A DNA stretch of 64,000 bases, taken from Denitromonas halophila (GTDB taxonomy: Bacteria; Pseudomonadota; Gammaproteobacteria; Burkholderiales; Rhodocyclaceae). The stretch spans positions 1 through 64,000 of the forward strand of contig NZ_VMNK01000005.1 in assembly GCF_007625155.1 (NCBI RefSeq), in the 5' to 3' direction. A program made the translations under genes and the position numbers. Positions within the stretch are counted from its first letter, which is position 1. Every line of letters starts with the position of its first letter. Shown here piece after piece: positions 8,414-16,722 of the stretch. The notes beneath the pieces were generated by a model. The model ran no database searches and was not told the origin of the DNA. It was given only the letters and a program-made list of their open reading frames with translations.

Positions 8414-10089
8414 TCGCCGGTCTGTTCCGTTTCAAGGGCGGCATCAAACCCGAGACGCACAAAAACGCCTCGGCCGGCTCGCCCATCCAGATCGCGCCGC
8501 TGCCCAAACAGCTGATCGTGCCGCTGCGCCAGAGCCCACGTGCGACGGCCGAGTGCATTGTCGTGCCGGGTCAGAAAGTGCTCAAGGGCGAGCGCATCGG
8601 CCTGCCCGACAGCCCGCTGAGCACCGCCGTCCACGCGCCCACCTCAGGCACCGTCGTCGAAATCACACCCCACGCCATGGCCCACGCCTCCGGCTTGCAG
8701 ACGCGCTGCGTCGTCATCGAACCCGACGGGGACGAACGCTGGATCGATCGCCCCACCCTCGACTACGCGTCCGCCAGCCCCAAAGAAGCCCTCGCCTGGC
8801 TGCGCGACCACGGCATCGTCGGTCTGGGCGGCGCGACCTTTCCCAGCCATATCAAGGCCGGCGTCGACGGCGGCATCGAAACCCTGATCCTCAACGGCGC
8901 CGAGTGCGAACCCTGGATCACCTGTGACGACCGGCTCATGCGCGAACGCGCCGACGGCATTGTGGCCGGCGCGCTGATCCTCAAGCACCTCACCGGTGCG
9001 CGCGAGATCGTCTTCGGCGTCGAAGACAACAAACCCCAGGCCATCGAAGCCTTGCGCACGGCCATCCATGGTCTGAGCGGCGACATCACCGTCATTCCCG
9101 TGCCCTCGCTCTATCCGGCCGGCGGCGAAAAACAACTGATCCGCGTGCTCACCGGCGTCGAGATCCCGCACGGCAAGCTGGGCGGCGATTTTGGCGTGCA
9201 GTGTTTCAACGTCGGCACCGCCTATGCCGTCAATCGCGCCATCAACCATGGCGAACCGCTGGTCTCGCGCGTGATGACGGTCACCGGCAACGTCGACAAA
9301 CCCGGCAACTTTGAAGTCCTGATCGGCACCCCCGTCGAGGCCTTGCTCGCCCTGGGTCAGCCCAAGCCCGACACCGGCCGCATCCTGATGGGCGGCCCGA
9401 TGATGGGCTTCGAGCTGCCCCGCCTCGACGTGCCGGCCACCAAAGCCACCAACTGCCTGATCGCCACCTCACCAACGCTGTTCCCGCCTCCGCCGCCGGA
9501 AATGAACTGCATCCGCTGCGGCGCCTGCGCGGTAGTCTGCCCCGCCGAGCTGCAACCCTTCGAGCTGTACTGGTTCTCGCGCGCCCGCAACTTCGGCAAG
9601 GCGCAGGAATACCATCTCTTCGACTGCATCGAATGCGGTTGCTGCTCCTATGTGTGCCCCTCGCAGATCCGTCTGGTGGACTACTACCGTTTCGCCAAGG
9701 GCGAGATCTGGGCGCGTGAACGCGAAAAATCGGCTGCCGATGCCGCACGCGAACGCTTTGAATTCCGCAACGAACGCCAGGCCCGCGAGAAGCGCGAAAA
9801 AGCCGAAAAGCTCGCCGCCAAGGCCGCCGCCACCAAAGCCAAACTTGCCGCCGCACCAACGGATGCCCCCGCAGCTGTGGCCACCGATACCCCAGCCGGC
9901 CCGGACGACGCCAAGCGCGCCCTCATCGCCGCGGCGCTCGAACGTGCCAAGGCACAAAAAGCCGCCGTCGAGCCAAAGAACACCGATGCGCTGACGCCCG
10001 AGCAGGCCGCCCAGGTCGCCGAAGCCGACGCGCGCCGTGCCGCCCAGGCCGCCCCAGACACTGCCGCCGACGCGCCGGAATCGAATTGA
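8410..10089 (+). CDS. rsxC: Rnf/Rsx complex subunit C
   Basis: 559 residues from ATG 8410, overlapping the rsxB stop. The central part resembles the flavin/NADH-binding NuoF-like fold ([31 protein letters not shown]). It is followed by two 4Fe-4S motifs ([12 protein letters not shown] and [12 protein letters not shown]). Beyond about residue 430 is a long charged Ala/Lys/Glu-rich tail, as in the long RnfC forms of proteobacteria; its length varies between species. It is the NADH-interacting peripheral subunit. Confidence 0.95.
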   Translation: MIAGLFRFKGGIKPETHKNASAGSPIQIAPLPKQLIVPLRQSPRATAECIVVPGQKVLKGERIGLPDSPLSTAVHAPTSGTVVEITPHAMAHASGLQTRCVVIEPDGDERWIDRPTLDYASASPKEALAWLRDHGIVGLGGATFPSHIKAGVDGGIETLILNGAECEPWITCDDRLMRERADGIVAGALILKHLTGAREIVFGVEDNKPQAIEALRTAIHGLSGDITVIPVPSLYPAGGEKQLIRVLTGVEIPHGKLGGDFGVQCFNVGTAYAVNRAINHGEPLVSRVMTVTGNVDKPGNFEVLIGTPVEALLALGQPKPDTGRILMGGPMMGFELPRLDVPATKATNCLIATSPTLFPPPPPEMNCIRCGACAVVCPAELQPFELYWFSRARNFGKAQEYHLFDCIECGCCSYVCPSQIRLVDYYRFAKGEIWAREREKSAADAARERFEFRNERQAREKREKAEKLAAKAAATKAKLAAAPTDAPAAVATDTPAGPDDAKRALIAAALERAKAQKAAVEPKNTDALTPEQAAQVAEADARRAAQAAPDTAADAPESN

Positions 10090-11078
10090 TGCTGACTTCA
10101 CCTTTCGTTCGCAAACCCACCAGCGTGCAGCAGGTGATGTTCACGGTGCTGGTCGCGCTGCTCCCGGCTATCGCGCTCTACGTCTGGCAGTTCGGCGCCG
10201 GCATTGTCGTGAATATCATCATCGCCACCCTCAGTGCCGTGGGTGCCGAGGCAGCAATTCTCAAGCTACGCAAAAAGCCGGTCGGGCTGTATGTCTCTGA
10301 CCTGTCCGCCGTGGTCACCGCCTGGCTGATCGCCCTCACCTTCCCGACCATCCTGCCAGCCTGGATCCTCATCCTCGCCACCGTGCTGTCGATCGTGGCG
10401 GTCAAGCAACTCTACGGCGGCCTCGGGCAGAACCCGTTCAACCCGGCCATGGCCGCGTATTGCCTGATGATCGTCGCCTATCCCTCAGCCATGTCGCAGT
10501 GGCCTGCGGCTGGCTGGATGGACCTCTCCACCCATTTGCAACTCATCGGCGGCGCGAGTCTGGACGCGGTCACCGGTGCCACGCCACTCGATGCGCTCCG
10601 CACCGGCCTGCGCTCCGGCACCGATGTAGACGGCATTCTGGCCAGGGAAGCCTTCGGCATCCTCGGCGGGCGCGGTTGGGAGTGGATCGGCCTGGGTTAC
10701 GTGGCCGGCGGTCTGTTCCTGATCCAGCGCCGCGTCATCACCTGGCACCTGCCTACCGCTTTCCTCGCAGGCATGGTCCTCATCTCCGGCCTGTTCTGGA
10801 TCGCCAACCCGGCGCATTACGCCTCACCGCTGTTCCATCTGGCGAGCGGGGGCACGCTGTTGGCGGCCTTCTTTATCGTCACCGACCCGGTATCGGGCGC
10901 CACCACGCCGCGCGGCAAGCTCATTTTCGCCGCCAGCATCGCACTGATCACCTACCTGATCCGCAACTTCGGCGCCTATCCCGACGGCATCGCCTTCGCC
11001 GTGCTGCTGATGAACCTGTGTGTGCCGCTGATCGACATGAAGACTCAGCCGCGCGTGTTCGGCCACAAGGGAGATTGA
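10089..11078 (+). CDS. rsxD: Rnf/Rsx complex subunit D
   Basis: 329 residues from ATG 10089, whose A is also the last base of the rsxC TGA; a TTG one codon earlier is less likely. It is a polytopic inner-membrane protein. The TGATPLDALRTG block holds the threonine that carries covalently bound FMN in this family, and GGLGQNPFNPAM is another family mark. RnfD and RnfG form the flavin-bearing core that couples electron flow to ion movement. Confidence 0.95.
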   Translation: MLTSPFVRKPTSVQQVMFTVLVALLPAIALYVWQFGAGIVVNIIIATLSAVGAEAAILKLRKKPVGLYVSDLSAVVTAWLIALTFPTILPAWILILATVLSIVAVKQLYGGLGQNPFNPAMAAYCLMIVAYPSAMSQWPAAGWMDLSTHLQLIGGASLDAVTGATPLDALRTGLRSGTDVDGILAREAFGILGGRGWEWIGLGYVAGGLFLIQRRVITWHLPTAFLAGMVLISGLFWIANPAHYASPLFHLASGGTLLAAFFIVTDPVSGATTPRGKLIFAASIALITYLIRNFGAYPDGIAFAVLLMNLCVPLIDMKTQPRVFGHKGD

Positions 11079-11082
11079 GCGC

Positions 11083-11775
11083 GTGAGCACCGAATACACC
11101 GCCGCCCGCACCTCGATCCGCACCGCGCTGATCCTGACCCTGTTTGCCTCGCTATTTACCGCTGCGATGGCGCTCACCTACCGCTACACCAAACCGGCGA
11201 TCGACACCGCCGTGGCCGAGGTCAAACGCAAACTGATTGCCGAAGTCCTCGCACCGGAGAGCTACGACAACGCCCTGCTCGACGATGTCGTTACCGTGCT
11301 CGCACCCGCCGAACTCGGCATCGATGAAGGCAGCCTGGTCTATCGTGCCCGCAAGCGTGGCGAGCCGGTCGCGCTGATCGTCGAAGCCCGCGCACCCGAC
11401 GGCTATGGCGGCGGGATTGATCTGATTGTCGCCGTCGGTGCCGATGGTCGCCTGACCGGCGTGCGTGCCACCGCCCACAAAGAGACACCGGGCTTGGGCG
11501 ACTATGTTGATCCGCGCAAAGACCCCAACAAGACCCGCCCATGGATCAACCAGTTCGTTGGCCGTGGCCTGACCGGCAGCGACACCAGCGGCTGGAAAGT
11601 GCGCAAGGACGGTGGCGATTTTGACGCACGCGCCGGCGCCACCATCAGCGCCCGTGCCGTCATTGCTGCTACCGCCCGTGCGCTGGCCTGGGCCGACGCC
11701 AACCAGCACCGCCTGTTCGACGCAAAAACCGGCGAGCGAATCACCGCCGCCGCCAATGCAGGAGCTAAGCCATGA
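11083..11775 (+). CDS. rsxG: Rnf/Rsx complex subunit G, FMN-binding
   Basis: 230 residues from GTG 11083, four bases after rsxD, with no better ATG nearby. One N-terminal membrane helix is followed by a periplasmic FMN-binding domain. HKETPGLGD and the RAGATISARAV motif, whose Thr carries covalent FMN in the family, are both present. Its stop overlaps the rsxE start (ATGA). Confidence 0.94.
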   Translation: MSTEYTAARTSIRTALILTLFASLFTAAMALTYRYTKPAIDTAVAEVKRKLIAEVLAPESYDNALLDDVVTVLAPAELGIDEGSLVYRARKRGEPVALIVEARAPDGYGGGIDLIVAVGADGRLTGVRATAHKETPGLGDYVDPRKDPNKTRPWINQFVGRGLTGSDTSGWKVRKDGGDFDARAGATISARAVIAATARALAWADANQHRLFDAKTGERITAAANAGAKP

Positions 11776-12464
11776 GCGCCTTCAGCAAAGACACCTGGAT
11801 CAACGGCCTGTGGAAGCAAAACCCCGGCCTGGTGCAACTGCTGGGCCTGTGCCCCATCCTCGCGGTCAGCACCACCATGGTCAACGCGGTCAGCCTCGGT
11901 ATCGCCACCATCGTGGTGATGGCACTGGCCAACCTGTCAGTCGCCACGCTGCGCAACTTCATCCCCTACGAAATCCGCATCCCGGTATTCATCCTGATCA
12001 TCGCCTCGCTGGTGACCGTGGTCGATCTGCTCTTCAATGCCTATCTGCACGAGCTGTATCTGGTGCTCGGCATCTTCATTCCACTGATCGTCACCAACTG
12101 CATCGTGCTCGCGCGTATCGAGGCCTTTGCCGCCAAGAATGACCCGCTGGTGTCCACCTTCGACGGCATCGCTCAAGGTGTGGGACTGCTGCTGGTACTG
12201 GCCGTGCTGGGCACCATGCGCGAGCTGATTGGCGCGGGCACACTGTTTGGCGGCATCGATCTGATCATCGAAGGCGCATCGGCCATCAAGGTGCTGGGCA
12301 CGGACTACCCCGGTTTCCTGATTGCCATCCTGCCGCCCGGCGCCTTCTTTGCGCTCGGCTGCCTGATCGCCGCCTTCAACTGGATCAACAGCCGCGCCAC
12401 CGCGCGCAAACACGCCGCACCGGTGACGCCGCAGGCACCTGCCGACGCCGTACCGGAGAGCTGA
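11772..12464 (+). CDS. rsxE: Rnf/Rsx complex subunit E
   Basis: 230 residues with about six hydrophobic segments. It is the RnfA-related membrane subunit: the opening NPGLVQLLGLCPILAVS and the VTNCIVLARIEAFA block parallel the Cys-containing helices of RsxA. The C-terminus carries a short Ala/Pro-rich tail. It overlaps rsxG by four bases and ends seven bases before nth, matching the rsxABCDGE-nth order common in proteobacteria. Confidence 0.95.
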   Translation: MSAFSKDTWINGLWKQNPGLVQLLGLCPILAVSTTMVNAVSLGIATIVVMALANLSVATLRNFIPYEIRIPVFILIIASLVTVVDLLFNAYLHELYLVLGIFIPLIVTNCIVLARIEAFAAKNDPLVSTFDGIAQGVGLLLVLAVLGTMRELIGAGTLFGGIDLIIEGASAIKVLGTDYPGFLIAILPPGAFFALGCLIAAFNWINSRATARKHAAPVTPQAPADAVPES

Positions 12465-12471
12465 GCCCGGC

Positions 12472-13146
12472 ATGGCCCGCCCGATGAGCAAGGCCGCCAT
12501 CGCCGAGATGTTCGCGCGATTCCAGGCGGCCAACCCGAATCCGGAAACCGAGCTCGAATACGCCTCGCCCTACCAACTGCTGGTGGCCGTCGTGCTGTCG
12601 GCCCAGGCCACCGACAAGGGCGTAAATATCGCCACCCGCAAGCTGTTTGCCGAGGCCCCCACGCCGGAGGCCATGATCACTTTGGGTGAGGCGGGCGTGA
12701 CCGAACACATCAAGACCATCGGCCTGTTCCGCAACAAGGCCAAGAACGTCGTCGCGCTGTCTTACTTGCTGCTGGAACGCCATGGCGGCGAGGTGCCCGC
12801 CGATCGCGACGCACTCACCGCCCTGCCCGGCGTCGGCCGAAAAACCGCCAACGTGGTGCTGAACACCATCTTTCGTCAGCCGACCATGGCGGTCGACACC
12901 CACATTTTCCGGCTCGCCAACCGCACTGGTCTTGCCGCCGGCAAGAATGTCGACGCGGTCGAAGCTGCGCTGCTGCGGCGTGTGCCCAAGCCCTATTTGC
13001 TCGACGCGCACCACTGGCTGATTTTGCACGGCCGCTATGTATGCACCGCACGCAAGCCGGCCTGCGACCGCTGCCTGGTGCGCGACCTGTGCAATTCACG
13101 CGACAAGACCGATCTCCCGCCACCCGGAAGCCCAGACCATGTTTGA
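12472..13146 (+). CDS. nth: Endonuclease III
   Basis: 224 residues. This DNA glycosylase/AP lyase removes oxidised pyrimidines. The helix-hairpin-helix LPGVGRKTANVVLN carries the catalytic Lys, the catalytic Asp lies in MAVDTHIFRLANR, and the C-terminal 4Fe-4S loop has the C-x6-C-x2-C-x5-C spacing (CTARKPACDRCLVRDLC). The start at 12472 is the first ATG; ATG 12484 is possible. Its end overlaps the next gene by eight bases. Confidence 0.96.
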   Translation: MARPMSKAAIAEMFARFQAANPNPETELEYASPYQLLVAVVLSAQATDKGVNIATRKLFAEAPTPEAMITLGEAGVTEHIKTIGLFRNKAKNVVALSYLLLERHGGEVPADRDALTALPGVGRKTANVVLNTIFRQPTMAVDTHIFRLANRTGLAAGKNVDAVEAALLRRVPKPYLLDAHHWLILHGRYVCTARKPACDRCLVRDLCNSRDKTDLPPPGSPDHV

Positions 13147-13570
13147 TCCCAGCCGCGACCAAGCCCGCCACTTCTTCCTCGAAGCCTGGCGCAAACAGCG
13201 CGACGGCAGCATCCTCACCCCGCTCGAGTCCATGGTGGTGGATATCGTCCAGTTGCATCCGGAATACCAGCCCTTGCTCGAGGACAAAGATGCGATCGAG
13301 CACGAATTCGCACCCGAAGACGGACAGGTGAATCCGTTTCTCCACCTCTCGCTGCATCTGGCCATCGAAGAACAGCTCTCGATCAACCAGCCGCCCGGAC
13401 TCAAGCCGGCCTTTGCGCAACTGCAACTGCGCAAGGGCGATCGACACGACGCCTTGCACGAAGTGCTCGAATGTCTCGGTGAAGTGATCTGGAAAGCCCA
13501 GCGCGACCGGCAGCCGCCCGACGGCGCGGCCTATGTCGAGGCCGTACGTAAACGCGCCGGCCTCGCCTGA
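13139..13570 (+). CDS. DUF1841 family protein
   Basis: 143 residues from ATG 13139, overlapping the nth stop. The N-terminal FDPSRDQARHFF..AW, the LTPLE..V.DI...HPEY block and the FLH.SLHLAI.EQ..I.QP..L block match the uncharacterised DUF1841 family, which often follows nth in betaproteobacteria. It is soluble, acidic and probably helical. Function unknown; the overlap suggests translational coupling to nth. Confidence 0.8.
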   Translation: MFDPSRDQARHFFLEAWRKQRDGSILTPLESMVVDIVQLHPEYQPLLEDKDAIEHEFAPEDGQVNPFLHLSLHLAIEEQLSINQPPGLKPAFAQLQLRKGDRHDALHEVLECLGEVIWKAQRDRQPPDGAAYVEAVRKRAGLA

Positions 13571-13603
13571 CGGCAAGCACCGACGTGTTGATCAGCGCCG
13601 GCC

Positions 13604-13930
13604 TCAGCGTTTAACCGAGAGCCCCGACTGCGCGGCAAAGTAGGCTGCAAGATCGGCCATGTCAGTCTTGCTCAGGCTCTCAACCTGCGCTGCCATGATC
13701 GGGTTCTTGCGATGCCCGGCCTTGTAGTCGAGCAGCGCGCGGTAGAGATAATCGGCGTGCTGCCCCCCCAAGTTGGGAAAGTCCGGCGACACACTCTGCC
13801 CCGTCTGCCCATGACAGGCCGCACACACCGCGGACTTCTCCTTGCCGGCGGACACATTGCCGGCCAGCACCGACATCGGCATGATGAAGGCCGCCAGACA
13901 GCCCGCGATCAGCAATCGTTTGGTCTTCAT
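13604..13930 (-). CDS. Monoheme cytochrome c, class I (c4/c553-like), exported
   Basis: 108 residues with a signal peptide (to about residue 24, ending near MSVLAGN). One haem site CAACH is followed by the PNLGGQH region and a likely axial Met in PIMAAQV. A periplasmic electron carrier. Its ATG overlaps the stop of the paralogous cytochrome gene upstream, so the two form a tandem pair. Confidence 0.85.
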   Translation of the reverse strand: MKTKRLLIAGCLAAFIMPMSVLAGNVSAGKEKSAVCAACHGQTGQSVSPDFPNLGGQHADYLYRALLDYKAGHRKNPIMAAQVESLSKTDMADLAAYFAAQSGLSVKR

Positions 13931-14247
13931 TTCGCCCCTCCGTAATACGCAGCCAGATCGGCCATGTCCTGCTCACTCAGACTGGCCGCGATGGCCTGCA
14001 TGGACGGATGATCTCGATCCCCGCGCTGGTAGGCCTGAAGCGCCTGGACAATATAGGCCGGATGCTGACCGCCCAGCTTGGGCACGTGGTACACCGAGGG
14101 AAATGCTGTCCGGTATCCGGGGATTCCGTGACATCCGACGCACATGGATATTTTATCTTTTGCGGCGTCGGCGTTACCTTCTACAGCCCATGCGGGGACA
14201 CAGGCAGCGACCATGGCAGTCGCAATAATGAGACGTCGTCCCTTCAT
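13927..14247 (-). CDS. Monoheme cytochrome c, class I, exported
   Basis: 106 residues from the ATG at 14245-14247; the frame is open further upstream but this start gives a clean signal peptide (MKGRRLII...PAWA). The haem site is CVGCH, followed by PKLGGQHPAYI and the likely axial Met in PSMQAIAASL. It is clearly related to the next gene (shared LGGQH, the L..YQ.G.R..P.M pattern and DMADLAAYY). Probably the first gene of a two-gene operon supplying periplasmic electron carriers. Confidence 0.85.
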   Translation of the reverse strand: MKGRRLIIATAMVAACVPAWAVEGNADAAKDKISMCVGCHGIPGYRTAFPSVYHVPKLGGQHPAYIVQALQAYQRGDRDHPSMQAIAASLSEQDMADLAAYYGGAK

Positions 14248-14400
14248 GGAGACTCCTCTGTTGGGTTGGGGGGTGTGCGGAAACGACGGACTGATTCTAC
14301 GGGCAGGCTTCGGCCCGATGCAAACCATTCTCGTTTCGCTGCGGCGCACAAAAACTCACGAAAAATCAAAAACTTCCCGCATCACCCCGGCAGTACGGTG

Positions 14401-14431
14401 GTCGCCGCGCCCGAGACCCACACGCGGCGAC
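14401..14431 (-). terminator. Hairpin downstream of the GDSL hydrolase gene
   Basis: A perfect 9-base stem (14401-14409 with 14423-14431) and 13-base loop lies 8 bases past the hydrolase stop. There is no T-run on the minus strand after it, so it may be a factor-dependent terminator or a 3'-end stabiliser. Confidence 0.4.
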
Positions 14432-14439
14432 GCCATTGC

Positions 14440-15372
14440 TCAGGCGTTTCTGCGCCCGCGCACCCAGCCCAGCATGCCCAACACGCCAAACACCAGCCAC
14501 GCCGTTGACGGCTCGGGAACCGATCGCGCAAAGGCCAGCCCCAGCAGTCCATGGGCGGTCGTCGTCGGATGCACGCCGTCCCAGAACAAGGTCGTCATTT
14601 GCTCAGTCGGCGACGTCAAACACGCCAGACTATCAATACACGCACCAGTAACATTCGTCATGCCAAAGTCCCCGGGCCGTGCCAGCACCTCGGAGAAAAA
14701 GTTGAAAGTATCAAACTGAATGAAGCTGGCGTCGGGCAAGGCCAGCCCCAGGCTCATGACCTCGGCGTCAAGCAGCGCGTTGAACGCCAGGGACGCCCCG
14801 GTCATGGTGCCGGCCAGCGCCGTGCCGAGGAACTCCGGCGTACGGCCCAGGTCCGGCATGTTCGGCACAAAGAAACTGCGTGCCCCCAAGCCATACAAGC
14901 CCGAAATCGCTGACCCGATATTCGCCGCCGACATGGCCGGCGTCATGGTCGGCTCAAAGAAATCGTTCGGCCCGCCCCACACCATATACAGCGCGTTGGC
15001 GTCCGCCGCTGCGCCGCCAAGACTCGCCGCAAACATGCCCACCTGAGCGCCCATGCCGGTGCCGTTCAGGCCGAGGCTCCACAGATAGCTGTCATTGCCG
15101 ACAAGATCGACGCCCGTCTTGGCGCCGCCGTGGGCGAAGTCCTGCAAGCCAACCCCCAGCGAGGCGGCCATGTACTCCGCCGCGACCGGGCCATTGCTGA
15201 ACCGACCGCCCACATACGGTGGAGGTGGAAGCGCACCGCCGGTCAACGCCGATACATTGCCGTTGTCCGAGAGGCTGTCGCCAATCACCACCAGCGACGA
15301 CCACCCGGCGTTCGCCATGGTGCAAGCTGCCGACAACACCAGCGCCGCGCCAACGTGACGAATTTCGATCAT
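14440..15372 (-). CDS. GDSL/SGNH lipase-esterase with PEP-CTERM sorting signal
   Basis: 310 residues from the ATG at 15370-15372, preceded by a good AAGGAGA ribosome site. After a signal peptide (cleaved near ANAG) comes VVIGDSLSDNGN with the nucleophile Ser. Block III GGPNDF and the C-terminal DGVHPTTTAH (catalytic Asp/His) complete an SGNH hydrolase. The last 25 residues are VPEPSTAW, a hydrophobic stretch and an RGRR tail, the PEP-CTERM signal that exosortase-dependent sorting acts on. It is probably exported and surface-linked; substrate unknown. Confidence 0.87.
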   Translation of the reverse strand: MIEIRHVGAALVLSAACTMANAGWSSLVVIGDSLSDNGNVSALTGGALPPPPYVGGRFSNGPVAAEYMAASLGVGLQDFAHGGAKTGVDLVGNDSYLWSLGLNGTGMGAQVGMFAASLGGAAADANALYMVWGGPNDFFEPTMTPAMSAANIGSAISGLYGLGARSFFVPNMPDLGRTPEFLGTALAGTMTGASLAFNALLDAEVMSLGLALPDASFIQFDTFNFFSEVLARPGDFGMTNVTGACIDSLACLTSPTEQMTTLFWDGVHPTTTAHGLLGLAFARSVPEPSTAWLVFGVLGMLGWVRGRRNA

Positions 15373-15547
15373 AAAATGTCTCCTTGTCGTTATTTTTTGA
15401 TGAGCGCACCGGCGGCCCCCGCGGTGCCAGCACATGAGCAACTTAGTCTTCAGCGAGCAAATAATCAAACACTCGTTCGATTCTGACAAGCTCTGGTGCG
15501 GCGCATATAATCAGCGCTTCGACGATCCCCAACCGGCAGGACACGCC

Positions 15548-16390
15548 ATGCGATTTGAAGGCAGCGACAGCTATGTCGCCACAGACGACCTGAAACTGGC
15601 AGTGAACGCGGCCATCACGCTGCAGCGCCCGCTCCTCATCAAGGGCGAACCCGGCACCGGCAAGACCATGCTGGCCGAGGAAGTCGCCGCCGCGCTCGGC
15701 CTGCCCTTGCTGCAATGGCACATCAAATCGACCACCAAGGCACAGCACGGTCTGTACGAATACGACGCCGTCTCACGTCTGCGCGATTCGCAACTGGGCG
15801 ACGACAAGGTCAAGGACATCGCCAACTACATCGTCAAGGGCGTGCTGTGGCAGGCCTTTGAACAAGACACACCTTGCGTGGTGCTGATCGACGAAATCGA
15901 CAAGGCCGACATCGAGTTCCCCAATGATCTGCTGCGCGAACTCGACCGCATGGAATTTCATGTCTATGAAACACGCCAGACCATCGCCGCCAAACGCCGC
16001 CCGATCGTTGTCATCACCTCCAACAACGAAAAGGAACTCCCCGACGCCTTTCTGCGCCGCTGCTTCTTCCACTACATCCAGTTCCCCGACGCCGACACCA
16101 TGCAACGCATCGTCGACGTCCACTACCCGGGCATCAAACCGGCCCTGCTCAAGGAAGCCATGGAAGTGTTCTTCGGCCTGCGCAGCATTCCCGGTCTCAA
16201 GAAGAAGCCCTCAACATCGGAGCTGATCGACTGGCTCAAACTGCTGATGGCCGAAGACCTGCCGCCCGAAGCGCTGCATAGCAATGACGACCAGACCGTG
16301 CTGCCGCCGCTACATGGCGCCCTGCTCAAGAACGAACAAGACGTCCACCTCTTCGAACGCCTCGCCTACATGGCAAAGCGCAATCGCTAA
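15548..16390 (+). CDS. MoxR-type AAA+ ATPase
   Basis: 280 residues from ATG 15548; the frame is open to 15434, but the family starts near MRFEGS. Walker A is GEPGTGKT, Walker B VVLIDEIDKAD, with sensor ITSNNEKELPDAFLRRC. MoxR ATPases act as chaperones that assemble or remodel partner complexes and nearly always pair with a VWA protein. Here that partner is at 18802-19983, after a small membrane protein and a TIR protein on the same strand. Confidence 0.9.
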   Translation: MRFEGSDSYVATDDLKLAVNAAITLQRPLLIKGEPGTGKTMLAEEVAAALGLPLLQWHIKSTTKAQHGLYEYDAVSRLRDSQLGDDKVKDIANYIVKGVLWQAFEQDTPCVVLIDEIDKADIEFPNDLLRELDRMEFHVYETRQTIAAKRRPIVVITSNNEKELPDAFLRRCFFHYIQFPDADTMQRIVDVHYPGIKPALLKEAMEVFFGLRSIPGLKKKPSTSELIDWLKLLMAEDLPPEALHSNDDQTVLPPLHGALLKNEQDVHLFERLAYMAKRNR

Positions 16391-16424
16391 GCCCACCCAT
16401 TTCCGTGCACCATCGAGACACCGC

Positions 16425-16658
16425 ATGAAAGTCATCCTCTTCGCGATCGGCACCGCCGTGATGCCCATCCTCATGGTCTTCGGCTTCAGCATCTATGTCG
16501 CCGCCAGCCAGCCCTCTCCGCCCCCCCTGATCATGTCCGGCAGCGCCGGCATGCTGCTCGGGCTGGTCACGCTCGTCGGCTTCCTTCTCTGCATCGCCGG
16601 GCTGCACCGCGCCTACATGGCGCGCCAGCGCGCCCGCATCGAAGCCGAAGAAGACTAA
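16425..16658 (+). CDS. Small two-helix inner-membrane protein
   Basis: 77 residues from ATG 16425. Two hydrophobic helices (residues 2-27 and about 38-63) flank a short Pro-rich loop, and the C-terminus is charged (RARIEAEED). No family recognised. It lies 34 bases after the MoxR gene and 64 before the TIR gene, all on the same strand. Confidence 0.65.
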   Translation: MKVILFAIGTAVMPILMVFGFSIYVAASQPSPPPLIMSGSAGMLLGLVTLVGFLLCIAGLHRAYMARQRARIEAEED

Positions 16659-16722
16659 TCGGCGCCACACCGGCAGCGCGCCACTGCTATGCTTGCAGTA
16701 CGAAGGCATGAGGGCTGCGAGT

